A stretch of 64,000 nucleotides of DNA from Rutstroemia sp. NJR-2017a BVV2 (lineage: Eukaryota; Ascomycota; Leotiomycetes; Helotiales; Rutstroemiaceae): positions 62,001-126,000 of the forward strand of contig NJPS01000073.1 in NCBI GenBank assembly GCA_002946415.1, read 5' to 3'. The notes beneath the pieces were generated by a model, which was not told the DNA's origin, did not search any database, and worked only from the letters and a program-made list of their open reading frames with translations. A program made the position numbers and the translations under genes. Below, one piece after another: positions 1-12,180 of the stretch. The stretch's first letter is position 1. The number at the start of each line of letters is the position of its first letter.

Positions 1-2600
1 AAACTAAAAAGTATCTCTCTATAGAGTAGAGTAGATCAGGATATCTAGATAAAGTGGATTATTTATATATAGTCTAATTCGGATAGACTTTGCTTCGAAA
101 AAGTATATTATCTTTCGAATATACTTTAGAATATATAAATATAAAGTTATATCTTTCGAACTAATAAATAGTTCTATAATCTATCAATATTATATAAACG
201 ATATATTTTTCGACTATTTAGATATATTCTGTATTATTTATTTAGATAATATCTTGATTTACTCTAAAAATAAGTTGGAATATATAGTATATATAAAACT
301 AGTTCTATAATATCTCCAAGATACTAACTTCTAGATTAATATAAAGAAGTACAAATTCGATATCAAATAAATAAAATACTTGGAATTTATTATCTCTACT
401 AAAGGTATTAAAGTAGATTCAGAAAAGATTACTATTATATAAGAATAGTAATACTTTAGTATTATAAAAGATATTTAATCTTTCTTAGATTTCTATAACT
501 TCTATTACTGGTTTATCTATAACTTTGATCTAATTGTAAAACTTTTGATTAATTTAATAAAGACCAAAACTTGTTTCAACTTTAATAAAAACTACTAATA
601 AATATTTAATATACTAAAAAAGATACTAATTTCTATTTCTCTATTTAAATACTATAATTATATATTTCTCTATATACTAAAAACCGATATATTAGATAAA
701 GTAGTAACTAGTATATTTTTATAGAGATATAAAGATAACTATCTACTTATTATTAATTTCTCAAAAACTATATAAATAATAAAGCTCAATTATAAAATAT
801 ATAACAAAGAAATACTAGTTATTATTAAATTATTCGCAAACTAGTATACTAAGCTAATTAGTATCTCTTACTAGATATATATCTATATTGATTATAAAAT
901 ACTAAAGTATTTTATATTAACTAAATCTCTTAATACTTATCAAGTATACTAAGTTAAACTACTTATTGATTACTATTTCTTGATTATATATTATCTTGGA
1001 AAGTAGAACCTTTTAGTTAATATTTTAATCTATTAAATAGATAAATTGGATTCTCAAAACAAAACTAAAAAAGAGAAAAGAATATAGTAGTTATTAAAGA
1101 AAGAGTAATTAGATTTCTAGATAATTACTATTTAAATATATATCTATTTTTGCGAAACTAACTCTTAGTAGTTCGAATTATATAATATAATAAATTTACT
1201 AACTTTTATTATATATATTTTATAGATAAACTAAGAAACTAAAAACTTATAATTTCTAAAAATTATATCAATTACTAACCAAGTCAAACTTTCTATATAA
1301 AATAATCTTTTACTATATAAAGATTATCTAGTTATTTCTAATATAGCTAATTTATATATCTTTCTGATCTGCGAAGTTTATAACTCTATAATAATTATAT
1401 ATCTTAGTATTCGAAAAATTACTTTATTATTTATTTATTAATATTATTAATATAGTTTTAAAAACGATATTACTATTTATATATATAACTATTATATCTA
1501 CTATTATAGCTTAATACCAAAAAACAAAATACCTAGTTTATTATATCTTCTACCAATCTCTATATATATTTGGGAATATATTATTATAGATTATTATAAC
1601 TTTAATAAGAACAAATATAGATTCGATAATATATTAATTATTATCGATTATTTAAGTAAATAGATTATTACTATTCTTTATTACAAAACTATCAATATAT
1701 ATAAATAAGCTAAACTATACTTAATATATATTTACCGATATTATAGTTTACCAATTACTATATTATCAAATTATAGTTCTTAGTTTATCTTCTCTTTTTA
1801 GAAAGAATTTAATAATATTCTAGATATAGATATTAAACTCTCTATTATAAACTATCTATAAATAGATAACTAGATAGAGATTTATAATTAGTATTTACAA
1901 AAGTATTTAAAATCCTTTATCAGTTACTATTAAGATAATTAGTCGAAATATCTCTTTATAATAAATTATATCTAATTAATATTTCTATATTTATTATTTA
2001 GAGATCTTTTATCTTTTGAAATATTCTATAGATATATTCCTAGAGCTTTATAAAGCTAATAAGTAGATTATTTTGTAATTAATAATCTTAATATAGATAA
2101 TATCTATATTTATATTTATTATAACTATAAAGTATTTAAATATATATATTCTATTATATAGAAAATATAAGATTATATATCTAAAGTAGTTAATATATAT
2201 CGAAGATTTATTGATTTCGATATAGATAACTATATATAATTAGATATATAATATCTTCCGATATAGTAATTATTAAGAAAGCTTGATTATTTTATAAATA
2301 GATATTTTAAAGTATTCGAGAAAATAAATTACTTATTCTATTTAGAACTATCTAATATAATATATATCTATAATATATTCTTAGTAAATAAATTATATAA
2401 AGCTGCTAATAACCTATTATCTAATTAATATAATAAGTTCTTACCACTACTTAATATTATAAATACTAATAAATACGAAGTCGATAAAATATTTATTTAT
2501 AGAAAATATTATAGATCCTTGAAATACTATATTTCCTAGTTTAACTATAATACTAATTTGATCTAATACAAAATATCTAATTTGAAAATAGTATTATATA
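1..2600 (+). mobile_element. RIP-degraded Ty3/Gypsy chromovirus retrotransposon, pol region (5' end outside window)
   Basis: The DNA is very AT-rich and full of stops, yet reading the plus strand through the stops gives the pol order of a chromovirus. Around 236-268 it reads IYLDNILIYSK, the reverse transcriptase catalytic box with one Asp changed to Asn. It continues through a YLEFIISTKGIK-like thumb and FLDFYNFYYWFIYNF. An RNase H segment with NYKIYNKEILVIIK and YILIDYKILKYF-like text lies at about 700-1000. Integrase follows, with Asp in IIIDYYNF (about 1580-1600), ILIIIDYLSK (about 1631-1660) and SIINYL...IEIYN near 1840-1890. A chromodomain-like KYEVDKIFIYRKYYRSLKYY lies at about 2472-2530. 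Domain order RT-RNase H-INT-chromodomain is diagnostic for Ty3/Gypsy chromoviruses. No LTR was identified. The stops are mostly TAG/TAA in places where Gln or Trp is expected, the usual RIP outcome. It cannot be functional. Confidence 0.85.
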
Positions 2601-3185
2601 AGTTATATAATTTCTATTTAGAAAACCTAATATTTCCTAATTTATCTACTTTCTTATCTAAATAGTTATAACTATTCTAAGATAGAAAAGAGAATTATAA
2701 CTATACTAATAATAATTATTTAATAATATTAGTCTAAAAATATATATTCTTTAGTTTATTTCTTTAAAATATTCCTTATTTTATATTTATTTAAACTAAT
2801 ACTAATTATCAGCTTTTAGTTAAGATAATAATACTCGAAGATAAACTTATTTAGAAAAAAAAGTAGTATAATAAACTTTACAATTATAATCTGAAGCTAG
2901 CTTTCTATTTAAAGTTTATTTAGTCAAACTCTCTATCTAAGTTATTATAATATTAGTATATTATATATTTTATATATAATAAACCTTCTATATTTAAACT
3001 CTTCGAACTTTATAGTTTTCTTAATTCTTTAGTTATTAATTCTAAAACTAAATCTACTTTATTATTGAAGATTTATTACAAAATCTAAGAAATAATTAGG
3101 ATTTAAATTAATAAAAAGATAGTAGATAATTATAAATAAAATATAAATAAATATAAAGAAGTTTATATAATAGAAAAAGAAATAT
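2600..3185. other. AT-rich RIP-type DNA, no gene seen
   Basis: AT-rich sequence downstream of the chromodomain remnant. It may hold the 3' part or LTR of the Gypsy element, but no TG...CA boundary or duplicated end could be recognised. Confidence 0.5.
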
Positions 3186-3540
3186 AAAAGAGATTCAAAA
3201 AGTAAAATAGAAGTTAAAATAGAAAGTAGAATAGAAGATAAAATAGAAAGTAGAATAGAAAATAAAATAGAAAATAAAGTAAGAAATAAAATAGAAAATA
3301 AAATAGAAAATAAAATAGAAAATAAAGTAGAAAATAAAATAGAAAAGAAGAAAGAAGATTTAGAAAATAGAATAGAGAAAAAAAAGAAAGATTTAGAAAA
3401 TAGAATAGAAAAAAAAAGAGATTTAGAAAATAAAATAGAAAAAAAGAGAGATTCAGAAAATAAAATAAAAAAGAAAGAAGATTTAAAAAATAGAATAAAA
3501 AAGAAAAAGAGAAAATCAAATAAAGAGATTAAATAGATAA
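3186..3540 (+). repeat. Mutated charged tandem repeat (ancestral Gln-Asn-Arg-Lys-like coding repeat)
   Basis: The plus strand is almost free of C and repeats short units of the form AAAATAGAAA and, later, GATTTAGAAAATAGAATAG-like units. In one plus-strand frame it reads N-R-K-stop over and over, and nearly every stop is TAG. If those TAGs were CAG before C-to-T mutation, the stretch would encode a long Gln/Asn/Arg/Lys repeat that passes into a Lys/Glu-rich tail. The 101-residue minus-strand reading frame here (Phe/Leu/Tyr-rich) is only the complement of this repeat. Probably part of a transposon gag or linker; the parent element was not identified. Confidence 0.6.
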
Positions 3541-5712
3541 ACTAGATTTAGTAATAGATTTTATAAATATAGATTATATTATTAAACTAGTTATTATAAA
3601 ATAATAAATATAAGAATATATTGATTAATAAATTAACTATTTTAGATATATAGAAAAACAAAGGATAGTTAGATATTAAAAATTATATATCTAAATATTC
3701 AATTATAATCAAGTTAATCTAATTAATAGTTATTTAAAAGATATATAAATATTAATAAGAAACTATTATATAATATAAGAAATATAAATAAAATATCAAG
3801 ATTATTTAAAAAAAAGTATCTAATTATTATATATTAATCTAAAAGTTAATATATTTGTTTATAATTATAATCTATAATAATTAAAATTCTTAGTTTATAT
3901 AATAGTTATATTATAACTAGTTATATAATTTCAAAATTCGGTATATTATTATTATTAAAAAGAAGATCTAGTAAATTAGGAATAATATATTATATTCTAA
4001 GATTTAGTTTAATATAAGTTAATTTTATAGAATAATTTATAGATTAATAAAGAAAGTTTAAAAAAAATTATTACAGAAATTAATAATTATAAAAATAAAT
4101 AGAAATAGAGATATAGATATAATATAAATATTTTTAATTCTATAGAATTATATAATAGACTAATTATCCAAGATCTAGATAGAATAATTATTTTTGGAGA
4201 ATAAATAGAATCTATTAATAATATATAAATCGTAATAATTATATAAGAGGATATATAAAGAGAAATAATTATAAAAGTAATTTATAAATAAAATAGAAAA
4301 GTAGAAAAGAGAATTTATTATTATATATCAATATTATATAAAGTAGTTTTAGAAGTTATTATAAATATTAATATATTTATATAATAAATAGTCTATCTAT
4401 ATACTAAAGTTATTAGGTATATAATAGAAGAATATAATATATAGAGATATTTAGAATATTTTCATCAAGGAAGAATTAGTTATATTTATAGTTATATATT
4501 ATAACTAGTATCGGAATAATAGTAATATTAAAATTATATATCAGTATTTGTTATATAAAGTAAAGAAGTTATTAATATATTATTTATAGTTAGTAATCCT
4601 ATTTTGAAAGAAGATATAATTCTAAATAATAGAAAGATTAAATAATAATCTATTTATATAAAGAAATAAAAAGAAGAAGAAATATTAATAATAAATAAAA
4701 CCGAAGTAAAAACTATTATTATTATTCTAAGAAAATAAAAATATTATCCTAAAATAGAAAAGAGATAATCTAGAAAATAAAAATATAAATAAAAATATAG
4801 ATAAGTTATAAAATTAATAAAGATTATAGATTTAGTAATAATTCTATTTATAGATATCCGAATAAATATAGAAGATTTTAAAAGAAAATATTATATAATA
4901 GATAAAGGTAAATAGATTAAATATTAATATATATTACTAGATTACTATTATTATATCTTAGTAATATTATTATAAAGATCGATTTAAAAAAGAGAAGATA
5001 ATATTAGATAAAAATAAAAGATAGAACAAAGATAATACTAAGAAAGATAATTTATAGAATTTATAAATTAGTTATAAGATCTATATAATTAATATAATTT
5101 ATATCTAGGAATTAATAGAAAGTAATAATTCTATTATTAGTTATTAGGAGAAGTTCTGATATATCAATTATATATAATATTGTTTTTTGGGATTTCTATT
5201 TGTTTATTAAAGAATAAATATAAATAGAAGAGCTAAGTAAAAATAGTAAATATATAAAGAAGAGATATAGAATATATAATAGATCTAGTAAAAATAATTA
5301 TATAAAGTCAATATCTATATTATATTAAAGAAGATATTAAGAAATATAATATAGTTTCGAGGATTATAAGAATCTATATTATATATTATTATAAAATACT
5401 AAAATCCTATTATAGTTATAATAGATATTGGGATAAAGAAGATATTATTATTTTAATTATTAGTTAAGAATATAAGTTCTGAGATAACTATTATTATTAG
5501 TCTATTAGTATTATTATAAAAATATATAATAAAGTAATATTACTAAATAGGGATTTTATATATAAAGTAGAATTCTTACTAATATTATTCTTTTAACTAG
5601 ATAGTTATTATTATATTGAAGATTATAGTTAGTAAGATATTTGGAATATTTTTAAATTAGTTATAAAAGTTATATTTATTTAAGTAGTTTATATTTGATA
5701 AATATTATATAA
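3541..5712. other. AT-rich RIP block, unassigned
   Basis: AT-rich DNA. Read through its stops, the plus strand gives a hydrophilic, Lys/Asn/Gln-rich text continuous with the preceding repeat. This suggests a gag-like or ORF1-like region of another element, but no catalytic motif was recognised on either strand. Confidence 0.4.
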
Positions 5713-8700
5713 TATTATTTTTTTATTTATTTCTAACCTACTAACTAGTATATATAGTACTAACTATAAGGAAGCTTAATCTAATTAATTATATTAGTAG
5801 AACCTCTCTAGATAAAACTATTAATTATATTATTCTATATTTCTTACTTTTATATACTTACCTTACTCTCGTTCTTTATAACTATACTACTTAGTTATTC
5901 CTTAGTTTTACTATTTGTATTATAGCTAGTTAGTAAATCTGAAATACTCGAACTACCTATTCTGGATTAGCTATTTAGTTATCTATTATACTTATTCTAA
6001 ACTATCGAACAACTTAATAATAGTTGTTTCTCTTTATTATTATCTTTTTATTTACTTAGCATTATAATATAGAAAGATATATTTAACTATTTCTATATTA
6101 GTATAGTAATATATATAAATTAGAGATTTGTAATCTAGTATTTCCTATATATTTAGAAAATATATATAACTTATTTGTTCTATTTTGCTTTGGATAAGTA
6201 TTATATTTTCTGCTTTGTTAAATTCTTTATACAATTTGAATTTATCTTTATTTAGTATTAAATTCTTTACTACTATACTATACTATTTAGCTATATCTTT
6301 TATCTACTATATTTTCTATACTTATTTCTTTAGCTTAAATATTCCAGCTTAGTTAGTATATTCAGTTAAGATATCTAGTGATTTCTATTTTATCTTTTTG
6401 CTATCTCTTCTTTTCTATATCTATAAATATTATTTTTAGTAGATCTACTAAATAGAGATATTTTTCTAGTATTCGAAGAATTTTCTAAACTTCTTATTAT
6501 AGTATATACTAATTAAAGAAATTACTACTTCTGTTTCTATTTTGTAGATAGATATAGTTTAATATATTTTAATAATCTTTTATAGATATATTATTTATAT
6601 TCACTCAAGCTCTTACTTAATTATATTTCTTTTTCTAAGTTTATACTATATTTCTACTTTATAGATTAATATAGTATATATATATACTATATACAAAACT
6701 TATATTTGATATAGTATCAAACTTTAGGTTATCTAGTTAAGCTTACTAAGTATAGTTAGTATTATAATATTTTTCTCTCTAACTATCTTTATATATATTT
6801 TCCAATTAAACTTTATATCGAGCCAAATATCGAATATTTATATATTTGATAATAAGATATATTCTATTCCTTATCTAAATTAGATTATAGTTACTAAGTT
6901 AAATCTGTTCTATACTTTTATAAAGTGAACAAGTTCGTATTTTGCTAATATAAAATATATTCTATAATACTAAATATATTTTAGGATTTTCTGATATATA
7001 TTAGCAAACTTATTATAGTTAGTTTCTATACTCGAGCTTATTACTATCAAGTATATATTATCAACAAAACTGTTTATATAGAAACTCTATTTAGAAAATA
7101 AATATATCTAAATAAACTCTATATTATAAAGTAGAAAAAGTATTAATAAAAGTAATAATCTCTATAATATCTTTATTTATAAAGAGAATTTCTCTGATAT
7201 CTTATTAGTAAATAAAAAATATATAGTTTTATTATTTAGGAAACTTACTATTTACTTGCTGATCTATTAGAGAAAGTCAAGTTTCTAGATTATTACTATT
7301 AGATATAAATAGATTACTATATCAAATATTTTTACTATATTTAATAAAAGTAATATCACTATTTATCTCTTATTCAACTAAATAGATTTGATTACCGAGA
7401 TAAGTAAATCTAGTATTATTATTATATTTCTTTATATTCTTACTTCTATTTACTTATCTAGTAACAGATTATACTATTTGATTATATTATAGATCTTCTA
7501 GATTATAATCTTTTCGATCAACTTTTTTAATATACTTAGAAATATAATCGATTACTAGATTTTCGCTTATTTATAACTTGGTTTTCCAAGTTTATATAGT
7601 ACTACTATTAAAGTACTTTTCAAGTTTTTTGATATATACCTAAGTTCCTAACTAGCTTGAACTAAGTTTATAATTATTTCTGTAAATAACTAGTTTAGCT
7701 TTTTAAAGAAATAGTATAAAATTTAATCTTCTTCTAGTATAGAGTGATTCAAATATTCTCGAAATAGTTTAATAAATTCTTTAACTATAAATTCTCTATT
7801 TATCTCGAATTCCGGTAAATATTCTTAGTTTATAATATTATCTAGTTTAGTATTTTCTAGATTACTTAATAACTACTATAGTATATTTAGGAAGTATTAT
7901 CTATCTTTATAGAAGTATTAGATAAATATATATATCTTTTCTTCAAATAAGTTTATATATCTATCTTCTCCAAACTTAAATATAGAGATTATACTTTGTT
8001 CTATTATTGTTTCTTTATTCTATCTTGCTAATTTCTATAATTCCTCTATTTTGTAGTACTTATATATAGTCTATCTCTAAGTTATTTATTTTATTTAATA
8101 GATTATATATTTCTTTTCTTTCTGAAGTTATCTAATCTATAGTTTTAGCTATTTATTTTCTCTTTCGGTAAGCTATTATCAATATATAGAATATACTACT
8201 TTAACTATTATATTTACTTTGGGTATCTATTAATATTCTATTCTCTCCAAACTCTATTTCTATAAAATTATAATATTGATAATTTTCTAGATCTAGAAGG
8301 TAAGCTTTATAATATATATTTCCAAGTTCTCTATTATATATTATTTTATATTGTATTTTAATAGATATTAGGTTATTTGCTCAATCTATATAATATCTAT
8401 AAGTTTCCAGTTTCTATATCTTCTCTTTATTATTACTATCAGTTCGATATTCCACTTTAAGTATACTACTATATAATCGGATTTATATTTCTTATCAGTT
8501 ATAATTATATATTCTAATAAATAGTCTATAAGCTCTAAAGTAGAAAATATTAGATCAATTATTATTCTATTATATATAGTAGAGAAGATTTCGCTTCTAT
8601 AAAAGATAAATAGATCGAACTATTATATTATCTCAAATAGCTTATCGATTTGGTTATATAATAGATATTATAGTTTAGATTATAGTAGATAGTAGAGATT

Positions 8701-10559
8701 GAAGTCCTTTACTATAATATACTTATTATCTATATTGAATAATACTTATAATAGTTCGAATAAATACTTATAATTTATATTCTTAAAGTTATCTAGAGAT
8801 TGTAAATATATATTATAAATCCAGACTATTCCTAAACTTGTTTTAAACTTTACTAAATATAAATTTCTATTCTAAGTTTTGTATTTCTAGTTCTCTCTTT
8901 TTATAGTCTTGTTTATAAATAGATAACTTCTCTATTTATCTTTGTATACCAGGATATAAACTACTAAGCTTGGATAATATATTCTACTTCTATAATTCAG
9001 TTATAGTTCTTAGATTATAATAACTATTACTTCTTTCTTCTTATAGAGTAATAATTCTATTACCTTCCTATTCTTATATATATTATATTATAAGATTGAA
9101 AGTTTACTTATTATGAGTTATTATCTACTATATTTATATTGGTATTCTAAGTAGGTCTAGAGGTACTTGATAGACTTGATATTATATTTGGTTATATATT
9201 TGGATCTAGTTCTGAGAAGAATTCACTAATTAAGACTATACTAGATATATTAGCTATATTTACTATTAGAAGTCTTTTCCTATAATATATATATTTGTAA
9301 CTTACAATTATGAATTTGAGCTTATTTATATTACTTGAGCTTAGAGTGAACTATCTATCTATTTAGAGGCCGAATTGGAATTATAGTTTATCTACTAGAT
9401 ATCTTCTCTCTCTTTTTATATATATCTAGATAGCTCTATATTAATCTTATAAACTATATAAATAAGTTTTATCGATTATATTATATCCCACTATATTATA
9501 GTTTATATAATTCTTAACTATTACTGATTCTGTAATCAGGTATAACTTGATACTATATTCTATATCTATATACTATATATAATGTTTTTATATAATAATA
9601 TATTATTCTATTCTATAACTATACTTCTAGTATTTGAAATATCGTAAAGTTAATATTTCTTTAATATATTGCTCGATTAGTAAAAGTATATTATTTTATA
9701 ATATTCCTTGATCGATTATTCTATTTATCTCTTTATTAGTATCGAAACTAAATATTAGTACTATACTTTCTTTATTTTTATTGATCTTAGTAGTTACTAT
9801 CTATTTTGCTTATAGTTCTAGATTTTGTTTTTCTATCTCTCTAAGAAATTAATTATTTGTAAACTCTATAATTAATTATCTAGATACCTTGAAAACTATT
9901 ATATTTAAAGTTTGTTTTCTATTTTCGATATCTTTACTAAGTACTTCTTTTAGCTCTACTTTACTTTATTATTTTGTTTTAGTTTCTTTAGAGATAAATA
10001 TTAATACTATTTTCTTCTTTAGAAATATTCGGACTTTTTATACTATTTCTTTATTTACTATCTAATTAATTTCTTCTACTAGGATTATACTTGGTTTTAT
10101 AAATATAGTTTTATCTTTTACTATAAATAGTATTTCATATTCTTTATAAGCTAATAGACTATTCTTAGTTATATTTACTTAGGTTCTTTTCGGTTTCTTA
10201 TTCGAATTACTTCTCTTTTCCTTCTTAAATTCTGCGAATACTTCTTTTATATATTTGTAAAGTATTTGTTTTCTGTTTTGATTACTTTGTTCTTTTATTA
10301 GTTCTTGGATTATATCTTATATTTTCTTTTCCTCTTCTATAAACTTGAGCTTTGTAAAGACTTTACTTATAATCTCTATTTTTGTTTTCTTATTCTTTTC
10401 AATATATATCTTTTTTATATTAGTTTCGTATTTGTATATCTTTACTTATATTAGTAAACTCGAAGTTGCTATCACTTTTATAACTAATATTATATCAAGC
10501 TATAGTTTATTAACTTATAAACTTGCTAAACTTCTTAGTCTAATACTAGAGTTAATTAC
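5713..10559 (-). mobile_element. RIP-degraded LINE (APE endonuclease + reverse transcriptase), copy 1
   Basis: On the minus strand, through many stops, two diagnostic LINE motifs can be read. An endonuclease box IIVKDFNLYYLL lies at about 8684-8727 (family consensus GDFNxHHPxW, with Gly mutated). A reverse transcriptase catalytic box FVDNIYLI lies at about 7052-7078 (consensus FVDDI/YADD), preceded by LLLLLILFLLYNIEF, the decayed QGSPLSPILFLFYNAEL stretch. Endonuclease upstream of RT on the same strand identifies a non-LTR element of the I/Tad1 type. The region from about 9.3 to 10.5 kb has charged text that could be ORF1. A nearly equal-length second copy starts at 17331; the alignment of the two copies sets the ends (4847 bp here). 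Non-functional. Confidence 0.85.
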
Positions 10560-11586
10560 TATTTTTGATCGGGTTTATTTTTTCGTGTATTCTAATATAA
10601 AAGATATATTAATATTTAGAAAATAACAAATAATATAAATATCCCGAGATAATATTACTTAATATATTTATATTATATTAATAATAGTATTTATCTATAA
10701 TTATTGAAATAATAGGATTTTATAAAGATTATATAATTGATATTTGAGAGTGATTATAAAAAATAGAAAAAAAGTTTAAATAAGATTAAGAAAATAATTA
10801 GATAAAGATATAATATATAAGATATAAGATATATATAAGAATAATAGAGAAGAATATCTTGATATAAAACAAATAAATATATAATATAATTTATATACTT
10901 TATCTTACTTAAACCTATTAATATAATATTATAAATCAACAAATATATAATTATAAAGACTTTAGATTTAGAGATTAGATTAACTAATTATAATAAAATC
11001 TTATATAAAGAAGTTATATATCTATTTAGTAATACTAATAGTATTAGTAATTTAGGTTTATTAGAATAACTAGAATAACTAATATAATAAAAATAAAGAT
11101 TTATATAACTAGATAGTATTTCCTTAATATATAAAGCTTTATACTTAATAATAATTATTACTTATTTACTTATTATTATAATTACAATCGATTCTTTATA
11201 TAACTATTTTCAATAATAAATCTATAATAATACTAGAAACCTACTAGTTTATAATATTCGAAATCCTAACTACTTCTATATAACTTAGAAAACAAATATT
11301 TATAATATATAGAATATCTATTATAACTTTATAAAGTTTTAAATATATATATATAAATAAAAGAAAATGAGAATTCGAATTAAATTATTTCTATAGAATT
11401 ATAAAGATTGAATTTCATTATAAAAAAGAAATGAAATGAGAAAAAACAATTGATATTAATAAATCAAAAAAGATTTAGAAAAAGATTAGAGTATAAAAAT
11501 TTGATCGAAATTGACAAGAATTAAAAGAAAATATATTTATTCAAATCCTTAGAATAATAAGTAGGAGCTGCTCGGAATTGCATTAA
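10560..11586. other. AT-rich RIP block edge, no gene seen
   Basis: AT-rich sequence between the LINE 5' end and the normal-composition island that begins near 11550. Short reading frames here are Ile/Leu/Tyr-rich and best explained by base composition. No homology to the matching flank of the other LINE copy was noticed. Confidence 0.5.
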
Positions 11587-12180
11587 CAATCTCGAAGATA
11601 CCTACTCCCAACAACAAACCGATATAACGCGGATGCATTCTACCATCCTAATACTAACAGTCAGCAAAACGTCTTGGCTACTAAAGAGGGCCATTTTCTC
11701 AAACAGGATCCATATGCTTTCGACGCAGCATTCTTTGATATCAGGGCAGCGGAAGCCGATTCATTTGATCCCAAACAGCGCATAGCCATGGAAGTCGTCT
11801 ACGAAGCTCTGGAGAATGCCGGTAAAACACTGAACAAAGTTGCAAGCACTCAAACTGCGTGCTATATCGGTTCCTCGATGAGCGACTATCGAGAGGCTGT
11901 TGTGCGAGACTTCGGACACAGTCCCAAGTACCATATCCTAGGAACCTGCGATGGGATGATCTCTAATCGCTTCTCCCACTTCTTAGATACTCATAGCCCT
12001 AGTGCTACCATTCACACGGCTTGCTCATCAAGTCTTTTTGCGATTCATCTTGGCTGTTAAAGTTTACAATCTAGAGAGTCAGAAATAGCTATAGTTAGGG
12101 GTGTTGGTATGATCATCAGTCCGGATGGGAACATGCAACTAAACAAGTTGAGATTTTTGAACCCCGAAGATCAGTACTAT
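11587..12180 (+). pseudogene. Polyketide synthase ketosynthase-domain fragment (highly reducing type), broken
   Basis: An open frame from 11587 to the stop at 12058 encodes part of a beta-ketoacyl synthase: RYNADAFYHP, then ATKEGHFLKQDPYAFDAAFF, DPKQRIAMEVVYEALENAG and HTACSSSLFAIHLGC. The active-site Cys is kept in TACSSSL, but the usual preceding Asp is His. After the stop the text continues with VRGVGMIISPDGNMQLNKL and FLNPED, again ketosynthase, up to a further stop near 12180. No start, no acyltransferase, dehydratase or carrier domain follows, so only about 190 residues of a protein usually over 2000 long remain. The order of conserved blocks fits fungal highly reducing iterative PKSs of secondary metabolism. 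It is a truncated relic inside a small island between two RIP blocks. Confidence 0.85.

Noticed and set aside
3214..3519. Minus-strand frame of 101 residues, Phe/Leu/Tyr-rich
   Set aside because: Complement of the mutated charged repeat; low-complexity repeat text with no domain.
10345..10626. Plus-strand frame of 93 residues with hydrophobic N-terminus
   Set aside because: Lies opposite the minus-strand LINE and crosses its end; Ile/Phe/Tyr/Leu-rich as expected for AT-rich DNA.
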